Shown here one piece after another: positions 54,933 through 63,662 of a stretch of 64,000 nt of DNA. Every line of letters starts with the position of its first letter. Positions within the stretch are counted from its first letter, which is position 1. Under the pieces are notes generated by a model. That model was not told the DNA's origin. It saw only the letters and a program-made list of their open reading frames with translations, and did no database searches. The stretch comes from an uncultured Clostridia bacterium (GTDB lineage: Bacteria > Bacillota > Clostridia > Peptostreptococcales > Anaerovoracaceae): contig CALZYE010000002.1 in NCBI GenBank assembly GCA_945830395.1, positions 1-64,000 on the forward strand, read 5' to 3'. The position numbers were made by a program, and so were the translations under genes.

Positions 54933-55865
54933 TTACCATAAGCAAACACTGATCGTCCTTATATTTTCCTCTTCAGGCTCCCGATTTGCCTCTGTAAATG
55001 CTATCTTTCCTTCTCCGCTCATAACGGATATGGCTCCGCTTATCGTATATACAAAGCTGTCGCTGGGAATCCTGAAACCTCTTTCATTCCATGCCGCCTT
55101 ATGCCATTCATTCTGCAGCAGAAACCATACATCTTCGTACCCGGTCTTAGTCTCTTTTCCTATACAAGAGCAGGCATACCCCCGTTCTTCGCCTTCAAAT
55201 TTTCCCTTAATTTCGCCCTCTCTTTTCCTTTCATCTTTTTTTCCGTCTAAAGGTTTGAGGTAGAAAAAACTGTTTCCGTCTGCCGACACTTCCGTTTCAA
55301 TATCTTCTCCGAAATCGTAAAATTCTTTGCAGAGGATTCTCGGCGAGTTGCTGTTTGGGTAATACAACGATACATCGAAAATATACTTGCCCTCACTGTA
55401 GAATTCTGAAAGGTCGTGACCGCTTACAACCCGGTCCGCCACATTTCCCGTCTTCATAAAATTTCTGATGCCGCCGAGAACCTCATCGCTGATTATATGC
55501 TCTATCCTGCAGGCATCATGATCTGCCGTCTCATCGTCAACATTACAAACAGCCTTTAAAAAACCTTTTAAATATTGATGCCTGCGCATTATCTCAGCAC
55601 CAAGCTCCTTTCCCTTTGATGTTAGGGAAACAGGTTTTTCATAATCTGTCTCACATTCGCAAGGCTGAATATATCCTTTCTCTGAAAGTTTTTTCATATA
55701 CCTCTTGTATTCCCACTTTGTTATGGTCATCTTCCCTAGCAGGTCATCCATAAAAACATTCTTCCCAAGGTGCCACAGAGCGTATATGTTTTCCAACATG
55801 TCCTCAATCTGTTCCTGCTCGCCTCTGAGTTCGTCAATTATTCTCATTTTTATGCTGTCCTTCAT
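54933..55865 (-). CDS. DtxR/MntR-like metalloregulator with unusual C-terminal domain
   Basis: A 310-residue cytoplasmic regulator. The N-terminal 140 residues are DtxR/MntR-like, with a winged helix (about 35-85) and the metal-site residues Asp22, Glu25, His96, Cys119, Glu122 and His123. The last three lie in HDACRIEHIISDEVL, very close to DtxR. The usual SH3-like end is absent. Instead residues about 158-295 carry a NEAT-like pattern (GKYIFDVSLYYP, ILCKEFYDFG, FRIPSDSFVYTISGAI) shared with the next gene. AGGTGAT precedes the ATG. It lies 20 nt after the ABC transporter gene, at the end of the heme-uptake operon. Confidence 0.78.
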   Translation of the reverse strand: MKDSIKMRIIDELRGEQEQIEDMLENIYALWHLGKNVFMDDLLGKMTITKWEYKRYMKKLSEKGYIQPCECETDYEKPVSLTSKGKELGAEIMRRHQYLKGFLKAVCNVDDETADHDACRIEHIISDEVLGGIRNFMKTGNVADRVVSGHDLSEFYSEGKYIFDVSLYYPNSNSPRILCKEFYDFGEDIETEVSADGNSFFYLKPLDGKKDERKREGEIKGKFEGEERGYACSCIGKETKTGYEDVWFLLQNEWHKAAWNERGFRIPSDSFVYTISGAISVMSGEGKIAFTEANREPEEENIRTISVCLW

Positions 55866-55885
55866 AAATTATCACCTGTTATTTC

Positions 55886-57547
55886 TTAAGACTTTCCGGT
55901 GTTATCCATTTCGATAATTACATCTCCTCTCCCCATGCTTGATTGTCTGTGTGTAACCATGACCACCGTTTTTCCCTCTGTGCCCTCCGTAAGAGATTTC
56001 AGAATAATACCCTCGTTCAGAGAATCCAAATTGCTGGTCGGCTCGTCAAGAAGCAAGAGGGGTGCATCGTGCAGGAAAGCCCTTGCCAAACCTATTCTCT
56101 GTTTCTCACCTCCCGATACGGTATCTCCCAGTTCTCCCAGCATTGTTTCGTAGCCGCCGGGAAGACCTGCTATAAAATCGTGAAGCGATGCTTTTTCTGC
56201 CGCTTTCTGAATTTCCTCAATACTCGCCTTCGGATTTCCTATTGCAATATTAGATGCAATGGAATCGTGAAATAAGTATGTGTCCTGAGTAACATAGGAT
56301 TGGCATTTCCGCAGATTTTCAGTATTAATTTTTTTTATGTCCTTTTCTGAAATAATTATTTTCCCCGAATCCACATCCCAAAATCTCATGAGAAGCTTAA
56401 GGAGCGTACTTTTACCTGAACCGCTTGCTCCGCGGATTATGGTCATTTTTTCCTTTTCTATATGAAGGCTCACATCCTCTAAAACCTTCTCATCCTCGTA
56501 TGCAAAATTCACATTCTCCACATCGATATTCTGAAAATCCACATCTTCTCCATTCTTCACTTCCTCTATCAGAGGTTCTTCCTCAAGAAGATTCAAAACC
56601 CTTTCTCCGCAGGCAAGGGTGTGATTCAGATTATTTGAAAGATTGGAAAGAGCTATTACAGGACCAAAGGACGATATCATGGAGATGACAGGCAGCACCA
56701 TTTCAGAATAGGACGCCTTTCCCGCCTCATACTGCTCCAACATCAAAAATAACATGCCCACCGAAAACAGAAAGACTGCCAGATTTGTCAAGCTCCTTTG
56801 GATTGCTTCCAGTCTGTTAAGCTCTCTTTGAAAACCTGCCAAATCAGCGGATTTCGTTTCGATTTCCCTCAATCTCTTTTCCTTCTTGCCGTACTGAATT
56901 ATTTCGTCGACTCCGCGAAGGGATTCCAAAATGAAGCTGTTAAGCTCTCCCATGTTCTCCCTGTTTTGCATACCGATATTCCCGCCGAGTCTGCCCATTA
57001 TAAGCGGAATGATTCCTCCAACTGTCAGATAGGCTGCTGCAGCCAGTGCCCCCGCATATACGGATTGGTATCCTATAAATAAAATCATAATGACGCTTAC
57101 CGATATTCCTATGAGTATGGGTGAAACCGTGTGTGCATAAAAAACTTCTAAAAGCTCAATATCTGTGGTTATAACAGATATAAGATTGCCCTTGTCTCTT
57201 CCTTCAAGCTTTGCAGGACAAAGTTTTCTGAGCTGTGCAAAGACTTTGCTTCTGATATGCGCCAGCAGTTTAAAGGCTATGTAGTGGTTGCAATACTGCT
57301 CGCCATAGTGCAAAAATCCTCTGAGAATCGCAATAGATATGAGCAGCACAAAAACCTTATCCTCTTGCAGGCTTACAGACGAGACGCCTGACAGAAATAC
57401 AAAACCTGCTGTAACGGTTATGAATATCGCACATAAATATCCCAAAATCCCCAGAACTATGGCTGCCGTCATGACGGGGAGCATGGGCTTCACCAGTCCG
57501 ATAAGCAGGCTCATTATTGTTATTCCTTTTCTTCTCTCTGTTTTCAT
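55886..57547 (-). CDS. Exporter-type ABC half transporter (second of pair)
   Basis: A 553-residue fused membrane and ATPase protein. Six membrane helices occupy about residues 15-310. The ATPase has Walker A GASGSGKST, signature VSGGEKQR, Walker B LLLLDEPTSNLD and the switch histidine in MVTHRQSS. It resembles the CydD/CydC and IrtAB-like group. The start overlaps the previous stop (ATGA), so a heterodimer with the neighbour is likely. A later in-frame ATG at 57514 is possible. Substrate is unknown; export of heme-related or other compounds, or import in the IrtAB manner, are both open. Confidence 0.9.
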   Translation of the reverse strand: MKTERRKGITIMSLLIGLVKPMLPVMTAAIVLGILGYLCAIFITVTAGFVFLSGVSSVSLQEDKVFVLLISIAILRGFLHYGEQYCNHYIAFKLLAHIRSKVFAQLRKLCPAKLEGRDKGNLISVITTDIELLEVFYAHTVSPILIGISVSVIMILFIGYQSVYAGALAAAAYLTVGGIIPLIMGRLGGNIGMQNRENMGELNSFILESLRGVDEIIQYGKKEKRLREIETKSADLAGFQRELNRLEAIQRSLTNLAVFLFSVGMLFLMLEQYEAGKASYSEMVLPVISMISSFGPVIALSNLSNNLNHTLACGERVLNLLEEEPLIEEVKNGEDVDFQNIDVENVNFAYEDEKVLEDVSLHIEKEKMTIIRGASGSGKSTLLKLLMRFWDVDSGKIIISEKDIKKINTENLRKCQSYVTQDTYLFHDSIASNIAIGNPKASIEEIQKAAEKASLHDFIAGLPGGYETMLGELGDTVSGGEKQRIGLARAFLHDAPLLLLDEPTSNLDSLNEGIILKSLTEGTEGKTVVMVTHRQSSMGRGDVIIEMDNTGKS

Positions 57548-59292
57548 AGCCTGCCGCCCTTCTTTCCGTATTCCTCCAGTTCTCTCTGAGAATCATACAG
57601 CCGCCTGTACATTCCTTCCTCCTCCATAAGCTTAAGGTGCCTCCCCTCTTCTTCCACTCCTGCATCGTTCAGCACATATATATTGTCGCAGTTCACAACA
57701 TTAGACAGTCTGTGGGATATGAGTATGACTGTTTTCACCTTAGCAAGCTCATATATTACCTTCATAATCATTTCTTCGCTTTCAGCATCTATATTGGATG
57801 TTGCCTCATCAAATATATATACGGGAGTATCGTGCAAAACAGCCCTTGCCAGGGCAAGCCTCTGTCTCTGACCTCCCGAAAAATTATTTCCACCTTCTAA
57901 AATCTCGGTGTCCAGCCCTTTCTGCGTTTCCAAGAAATCTTTGAGATTCACAATTTCCAGCGCCGACATCATAGCCTTATCGTCTGCAAAGCTGCTTCCC
58001 ATCTGCAAATTTTCCCGCACGGTTCCCTTGAATATGTAACTGTTTCCGGAAACCGATGTAATAAGCTTCATAAGGTCTTCCTCCCTTATAGAGCTGAGTT
58101 CTTCGCCGTTTATTTGTACTTTTCCCAAGTATCCTTTATTCCGTCCTGTCAGAATCCCTGCAACGGTGCTTTTTCCGCTTCCTGAGGCTCCCACCAGTGA
58201 GGTGATGCTTCCTGCGGGAAATTCAAGATTTATATTTTCTAAAATTTTTCTGCTTTCATCATATCGAAAGGATAAATTTTCAATGCGGATTCCACTGCCG
58301 ATTCCGCTTACACTATTTTCTCTCTTTTCCGGTTCTTCCAAATCAAAAAAGTCGAACATGTTGTCACTTGCCGCCATTCCATTCATGGCAATATGAAAAA
58401 AAGATCCCAAAAGCCTGAGAGGGATAAAAAATTCAGATGCCAAAAGACAGATAATCAGCACCTCTGAAGCGTCAATGCTTCCGTTCAGAAATTGCCCAAG
58501 CCCCACAATCATGCCTGCCGCCGCACCGCCATAGGCGATAATGTCCATCAAGCTGGTGGAGTTAAGCTGCATTGTGAGAACTTTCATGGTGATTCTGCGA
58601 AATTTCTGCGCTTCCTCCTCCATCTCATCAGCTTTGCGTCCATCTGCCCCGTGGATTTTCAATGTGGTCATGCCTTGAAGATTTTCAAGGAAGCTGTCGC
58701 CAAGACCCGTATACGACCCCCAGTATTTTTTCAAAAGACTTCCTGCAATTTTCTGAACCGCAATTATGGACAGCGGTATCAAAGGTACGCAGAGCAGCAG
58801 AACGGATGCGGATTTCAGGTCTATTCCGCTCAAAAAAATAAATAGTGTCACAGGGGCGATAATGCTGTATAAAAGCTGCGAAAGATACCTTCCGAAATAT
58901 ATCTCAAGCTGTTCCACTCCTTCAACCGACATCTGAACAACGGCTGCCGTTGAAATTTTCTCTCGGTAGGAACTTCCCAGTCTCAATAATTTCTCATATA
59001 TTTTACACCTTATCACTCTTTTTACATCTGCACCTGCCCTATAGGAACTTTTCACCGCCAGCATATCAAATACAATCCTCAAAAGTATTGAAATCCCGAT
59101 AATTCCGCCGCTATAAGCCAAATCCTGCCCGTCCATGCGGTTATTTTCAGCCGCAAAGGGATATGTCAAAAGCTCTGCAATTTGGTAAATCATAACAATT
59201 TGGCACAAAAGACTCAGCCAGTTCCAAATTACCTGCGCCAAAACATGTTTCATCGTCTGCGGCAATAATTTTATAAGCCTCTTTCTAATCAT
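57544..59292 (-). CDS. Exporter-type ABC half transporter (first of pair)
   Basis: A 582-residue protein with an N-terminal six-helix membrane domain and a C-terminal ATPase: Walker A GASGSGKST, signature FSGGQRQR, Walker B VYIFDEATSNID, switch His in LISHRLSN. ATG 59292 has AAGGTG 6 nt upstream and overlaps the stop of the DUF454 gene by 8 nt; a frame starting at 59331 would overlap that gene more. Paired with the next gene. Its place directly after the heme-uptake ABC genes suggests a role in iron or heme handling. Confidence 0.9.
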   Translation of the reverse strand: MIRKRLIKLLPQTMKHVLAQVIWNWLSLLCQIVMIYQIAELLTYPFAAENNRMDGQDLAYSGGIIGISILLRIVFDMLAVKSSYRAGADVKRVIRCKIYEKLLRLGSSYREKISTAAVVQMSVEGVEQLEIYFGRYLSQLLYSIIAPVTLFIFLSGIDLKSASVLLLCVPLIPLSIIAVQKIAGSLLKKYWGSYTGLGDSFLENLQGMTTLKIHGADGRKADEMEEEAQKFRRITMKVLTMQLNSTSLMDIIAYGGAAAGMIVGLGQFLNGSIDASEVLIICLLASEFFIPLRLLGSFFHIAMNGMAASDNMFDFFDLEEPEKRENSVSGIGSGIRIENLSFRYDESRKILENINLEFPAGSITSLVGASGSGKSTVAGILTGRNKGYLGKVQINGEELSSIREEDLMKLITSVSGNSYIFKGTVRENLQMGSSFADDKAMMSALEIVNLKDFLETQKGLDTEILEGGNNFSGGQRQRLALARAVLHDTPVYIFDEATSNIDAESEEMIMKVIYELAKVKTVILISHRLSNVVNCDNIYVLNDAGVEEEGRHLKLMEEEGMYRRLYDSQRELEEYGKKGGRL

Positions 59293-59752
59293 TTTCACAC
59301 CTTTCCACAGATTTTTTCCGGCATTTCCCAATGCATGTTTTTCTGTCCGTCTCTATAAAAAATATAAAATATATTACATGTATTGCCCATATCACGCACA
59401 CCGTTATCCTGCCGTAAAAAGCCCCCTTCATCATATAAAAGCCCATTCCCATTAGCAGAGAAATACTTGCAATAACAGTAAGCTTTGACCTTAGGGCCAT
59501 ACTCTTTTTATCAACAAAATTTTCTAAGTGGTTTTTGTACAACGCGGTTTTTACGAATCGTCTCCGGACACTGTCAGACCCTTTTGCAAAGCAAAACAGG
59601 GCAAACATATAAAAAGGCACCGTCGGTAAAATCGGTAGAACGACTCCCACCGTTCCCAGGCAAAACGATATTCCTCCGGGAATAAGCCAAAGGTATTTTC
59701 TGTAACGACTTATCCTCTTTCGATTATTAACTTGTGTCCTTTCCTCATACAT
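59285..59752 (-). CDS. DUF454 (YbaN-like) membrane protein
   Basis: A 155-residue membrane protein of the YbaN/DUF454 family, function unknown. The conserved part is LWLIPGGISFCLGTVGVVLPILPTVPFYMFALFCFAKGS, with further hydrophobic segments near 90-135. It overlaps the ATPase gene before it by 8 nt and the ABC gene after it by 8 nt, so it is clearly part of the heme operon. No clear ribosome binding site is seen, suggesting coupled translation. Confidence 0.88.
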   Translation of the reverse strand: MYEERTQVNNRKRISRYRKYLWLIPGGISFCLGTVGVVLPILPTVPFYMFALFCFAKGSDSVRRRFVKTALYKNHLENFVDKKSMALRSKLTVIASISLLMGMGFYMMKGAFYGRITVCVIWAIHVIYFIFFIETDRKTCIGKCRKKSVERCEND

Positions 59753-60581
59753 TATAAAAATCCTGCTTTTCTTTTTTCAGAGGTAAAACTACCTTTTTTC
59801 CCCTTACCTCCGTAACATCCAGTTCTATCCCGTACAAAAGCCTTACACTCTCTCCGTTTATTGCATCTTCCGGCTTCCCTGTTATCTTCGCCTCTCCGTT
59901 ATGCAGACCTATAATTTCATCTGAATAATGAAGTGCCTGATTAATATCGTGCAATACCATAATGATTGTCAATCCGAATTTTTCATTAAGACTCCGTATC
60001 AGCTCCAAAATCTCCACCTGATACCTGACATCAAGATATGTGGTGGGTTCATCCAGAAACAAAATCCTCGTATCTTGGGCAAGGGCCATGGCAATCCACG
60101 CCCTCTGTCTCTGACCTCCCGAAAGCGCCGATATCTCTCTGTCCCTGTATTTATACATACCTGTAACTTCCATTGCCCATGCGATTTTTTCTTCATCGTC
60201 CTTTTCACTGTCTTTGAAAAGGGTTATATACGGAGTTCTTCCAAATGATACAAGCTGTTTTACCGTAATATCTCCCGGTGCATCGTTGTACTGCTGAACT
60301 ATGGCTACCTTGGCGGCAAATTCCTTCAGGCTTATATTCTTCAGGTTTTTCCCCCTTATGAATACTCTTCCCGAGTCGGGTTCAAGATTTTTAGTCATCA
60401 AAGAAAATAAAGTGGACTTTCCGCATCCGTTGGCGCCCATTATTGTGGTAATGCTTTTTTCTTTTATAATCAAATTCAGTCCCTTTAAAATCTGATTGTT
60501 TCCATAAGAAAAATCAACGCCTCTAACCTCCATGGCAGGGCAGGTCCCTTTTCGTATATTATTCATCATGCTATTTGCCAT
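59745..60581 (-). CDS. Heme/iron ABC transporter ATPase (HtsC-like)
   Basis: A 278-residue ATPase of the FecE/BtuD type that would energise the neighbouring permease. Walker A is GANGCGKST, signature LSGGQRQRAW, Walker B ILFLDEPTTYLD, with the switch histidine in MVLHDINQ. AAGGAGGT stands 9 nt before the ATG, which overlaps the permease end by 11 nt. Heme as substrate follows from the binding protein two genes upstream. Confidence 0.94.
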   Translation of the reverse strand: MANSMMNNIRKGTCPAMEVRGVDFSYGNNQILKGLNLIIKEKSITTIMGANGCGKSTLFSLMTKNLEPDSGRVFIRGKNLKNISLKEFAAKVAIVQQYNDAPGDITVKQLVSFGRTPYITLFKDSEKDDEEKIAWAMEVTGMYKYRDREISALSGGQRQRAWIAMALAQDTRILFLDEPTTYLDVRYQVEILELIRSLNEKFGLTIIMVLHDINQALHYSDEIIGLHNGEAKITGKPEDAINGESVRLLYGIELDVTEVRGKKVVLPLKKEKQDFYNV

Positions 60582-61635
60582 ACTGCTTCGACCTCCTTAA
60601 AAGGACTATGAAGAAAGGTCCCCCTATGACACTCATAATAATCGCCGGAGATATTTCATAAGGCGGTGCAACAGTTCTTCCAAGTGTATCCGCTACCAAA
60701 AAAATTAAAGCTCCCAATATCATGGAAAATGGCATAAGCCTCTTATGATTGCTTCCTACCAAAAGTCTGCTTATATGAGGAACAATCAGTCCCAAAAAAA
60801 CTATATTTCCAACTACAGCGGCGGAAATAGACGCAAGCAGCACTCCCACCGCAGATATCAAAGTTCTCATTTGATTGACATTCATTCCCAGATTGCGTAT
60901 GGTTTTATCCTCCAAGGAAAGGATGTTGCACTTTGATGAAAGCAGAACCGAAATCAGAAGCCCTGCAAGCACATACGGAAACAGCACCCTAACATCTTCC
61001 CATGTTTTCATTGCTATATTTCCATTTACAATTGCCGCAACACCCTGAACATTTCCACCGTTCATCGAATTAAAAGCCGCAGATAACCCCGTAAACATGG
61101 AATTTACCGCAACTCCCACAAGAATTATCCTCAAAGGGCTGAGACCTCCTTTCCAAGATAATGTGTATACCAGAAAATACGCACCAATTCCTCCTGCAAA
61201 TGCAAATAGGGGAGTCAAAAATAACAAGGAGGGTGCAAATGCGGTAATGACAACCGATACAAAACCCGCACCGCTGGATATACCGATTATCCCCGGATCT
61301 GCCAGGGGATTTTTCAGCACAGCCTGAAACAGCACGCCTGAAACGGAAATTCCCGCACCTGCAAGTACAGCGATTACAATTCTGGGGAATCTCAGATCAA
61401 AGATTGAAGACACATCCGCATCGTACTTTATAAACAGTCCTTTAAAAAGCTCTGTCATGCCTACCTTGAGAGTCCCCGTATTCAAAGAGATGAATAAAGC
61501 GACTAAGAGAAAAACCGTCACGGCAACAAAAGATACCGCTCTGCGAGCCGCCTTTCTTTCTTCCCTTTTTCTGTCGTTTCTTTCTGCAGTGGTTTCCGTC
61601 ATAATCTCAGTTTTCTCCCCTCTTTTTCTTCTCAT
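60571..61635 (-). CDS. Heme/iron ABC transporter permease (HtsB-like, FecCD family)
   Basis: A 354-residue FecCD-type permease with about ten membrane helices and the family motifs GVLFQAVLKNPLADPGIIGISSGAG and FLGLIVPHISRLLVGSNHK. The N-terminus is charged and cytoplasmic. Two starts are possible: the ATG at 61635 overlapping the binding-protein gene, or the ATG at 61602 (MTETTAERND). It forms the membrane channel of the HtsABC-like system. Confidence 0.93.
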   Translation of the reverse strand: MRRKRGEKTEIMTETTAERNDRKREERKAARRAVSFVAVTVFLLVALFISLNTGTLKVGMTELFKGLFIKYDADVSSIFDLRFPRIVIAVLAGAGISVSGVLFQAVLKNPLADPGIIGISSGAGFVSVVITAFAPSLLFLTPLFAFAGGIGAYFLVYTLSWKGGLSPLRIILVGVAVNSMFTGLSAAFNSMNGGNVQGVAAIVNGNIAMKTWEDVRVLFPYVLAGLLISVLLSSKCNILSLEDKTIRNLGMNVNQMRTLISAVGVLLASISAAVVGNIVFLGLIVPHISRLLVGSNHKRLMPFSMILGALIFLVADTLGRTVAPPYEISPAIIMSVIGGPFFIVLLRRSKQYGK

Positions 61636-62728
61636 ATTTATCTTTTCCGTGAGATTCCTCCGCCTTCTTCTTTGCGCTCATACTCACTTTCTTCGCTCTT
61701 TTAATTTCTCTGCGGCTCTTTGCAAAGATCATAGGCTGCACTTCTTTCAGGGCATCCTTATACTTAAAATTCGCACTCATACCGAAGTTTTCGTAAGATA
61801 AGTCATAGACTCTCCCCTTCTTCACCGCATCGAAATGTTTCCATATACCGTTGGTTTTAAATTCTTTTTCAAACATCTTCACCACTTCATCAGGCAACGC
61901 GTGGGCGGTTCTGACTATTACATCAGGATTTTTTTTCTTTATATCCTCTGTGTTAACCGTAAGAAATGATTTTTCAGTATCTTTGTAGACATTATCTCCG
62001 CCTGCCATTTCAACAAGATTTCCGACATAAGATTTGTCTGTTGCGACTACATAAGACCCCGGCAAACCCATAAGAATCAAAATCCTCGGTTTCTTTTTGC
62101 CTTTCACTTTTTTTATGGCAGACATATATGAGTCCGCATATTTTTCTATCAGCTCTTCCGCCTGTTTTTCCTTTCCGAAAATAATTCCCAGCTCATATAT
62201 AGACTTGTAGAGTCCCTGAACGCTGTCAAGATTAAGGAATGCCCATTGAGTTCTTATGGCTTCGTACTTCGGCTGAAGATCCGCCTGCAAACTCCTCGGA
62301 CTCAAAATCCAATCCGGCATGGCGGATGCAACCTTTTCCATATCCGGCGCCATGGGAGTACCTATAACTTTCGTACCTTTATACCTCTTGGGCATCCTGC
62401 TCACAGTAGAGCTGCATATACCTACCAGTTCCAAGTCAAGTCTGCTGCAAATGTCTGCAACAGAAGGAGATGTTGCAATAATCCTCACTCCGCCGCCTTT
62501 AAGGCCTACCATATGCCGAGCTTTTCTCACAGCTTCTTCTTCCCTTGAATTCATCAAAGTTACAGACTTTTTTATTTCCTTCTTATACTCATCATCACTT
62601 ATGTTTTTTGAAGAAACGGATGAGCCGCAGGAATCTGTCTGTATACTTTCCGCCATTAAAACACACAGAAAAATTATTGCCGCAAATACCATTATTCTGT
62701 TGAAATCATTCCTTATAATCTTTTTCAC
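61607..62728 (-). CDS. Heme-binding substrate-binding protein (HtsA/SiaA-like)
   Basis: A 373-residue extracytoplasmic binding protein of the class III (BtuF/FhuD-like) fold. It keeps the two heme ligands of HtsA/SiaA as I recall them: Met126 in GTPMAPDME and His276 in VRTAHALPDEV. Their 150-residue spacing equals that of SiaA Met79 and His229. The start is probably GTG 62728 after AGGTG; the earlier ATG at 62758 lies inside the Shp-like gene. The signal segment has no clear lipobox, so it may be held by an uncleaved anchor. A lysine-rich tail of about 35 residues is unusual. Confidence 0.9.
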   Translation of the reverse strand: MKKIIRNDFNRIMVFAAIIFLCVLMAESIQTDSCGSSVSSKNISDDEYKKEIKKSVTLMNSREEEAVRKARHMVGLKGGGVRIIATSPSVADICSRLDLELVGICSSTVSRMPKRYKGTKVIGTPMAPDMEKVASAMPDWILSPRSLQADLQPKYEAIRTQWAFLNLDSVQGLYKSIYELGIIFGKEKQAEELIEKYADSYMSAIKKVKGKKKPRILILMGLPGSYVVATDKSYVGNLVEMAGGDNVYKDTEKSFLTVNTEDIKKKNPDVIVRTAHALPDEVVKMFEKEFKTNGIWKHFDAVKKGRVYDLSYENFGMSANFKYKDALKEVQPMIFAKSRREIKRAKKVSMSAKKKAEESHGKDKYEKKKRGEN

Positions 62729-63662
62729 CCATCTGCACCTCGTACATATATTCGTCATCGGGATATGTTCTGAATAAGTCCCTTATCCAATCCTTCATTA
62801 AATACAGAAGCGCTGCGGCGATTAACATCAGCACAGTACCTCCTACGACTATAGAAACCGTATTAATTACAATCTGTCTCAGCATAGTATTATCAGCCTT
62901 GTCATCCTTTTGTTTTTGGGCTGTGGAAAGACTCAATCCGTCTTCGGAACCTCCGCGATTTTCATCGGCTTTCGATGTGTCCTGTGTTCCATCTTGAAAA
63001 CCGGATTTTTCGGACTCACCGCTTGTACTTTTATCCCGGGATTTCTCCGTGCCGGTCTCCTTAGTAACCACAGCAGGTTTTATATCTGTAGCATTTCCCC
63101 CGGAAAAACCGTCTGCATATATGAAGAACACCACATTTCTTCCCATGGGATTTACATACATTTCACCTCTTATTATGTCATCCTTTGATGACAGTTTTAT
63201 ACATACATCGCTTGTGGTTCCGTTGCTGTCACGACCCTTCGCCGTTATTCCCGCCTCCGTGCTTCTCCATCCCGACTGCCCTCTGCCCTGTATCTTAAAG
63301 GAGTGACCTGATGTGTGGTCCATAAGTTTCAGCCTTATATTCAAGTAAACCTCGCCCTTTGATGTGATTTCAACCAGACCTTTTTTCCCCAAGGCGCTGT
63401 TTACCATACCCTGACCTGTGGCGTATGAGGCTGAGCCTCCTGAATCTTCAACTCTGCCGGTTACAGGATTCTTGTAGCTTGGATGGACATTGCAGGTATA
63501 AAGACTTCCTCCCTCGCCATATGCAATTTCCGCACCGAAAAATATCATCACAAGCAGAACCGGCAAAAATAGCAGTTTTGTATATAACAATACTTTTTGT
63601 ACAGTATCTTGCGGCATGTATATATCTATTTCTCTTTGATACACTTTCTTCATCTCTTTCAT
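62706..63662 (-). CDS. shp: Shp-like cell-surface heme carrier
   Basis: Shp receives heme from surface receptors and passes it to HtsA. The 318-residue protein has a signal-like segment (about 25-48), then the Shp heme domain (about 52-185) with NPVTGRVEDSGG, ATGQGMVNSALG, DSNGTTSDVCIKL and VNPMGRNVVFF. Met86 and Met173 match the bis-methionine ligands of Shp (Met66 and Met153), with the same spacing of 87. A charged linker and a C-terminal membrane helix (about 265-290) with a cytoplasmic tail follow. The start forms an ATGA overlap with the gene upstream; an internal ATG (codon 16) is also possible. Confidence 0.92.
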   Translation of the reverse strand: MKEMKKVYQREIDIYMPQDTVQKVLLYTKLLFLPVLLVMIFFGAEIAYGEGGSLYTCNVHPSYKNPVTGRVEDSGGSASYATGQGMVNSALGKKGLVEITSKGEVYLNIRLKLMDHTSGHSFKIQGRGQSGWRSTEAGITAKGRDSNGTTSDVCIKLSSKDDIIRGEMYVNPMGRNVVFFIYADGFSGGNATDIKPAVVTKETGTEKSRDKSTSGESEKSGFQDGTQDTSKADENRGGSEDGLSLSTAQKQKDDKADNTMLRQIVINTVSIVVGGTVLMLIAAALLYLMKDWIRDLFRTYPDDEYMYEVQMGEKDYKE

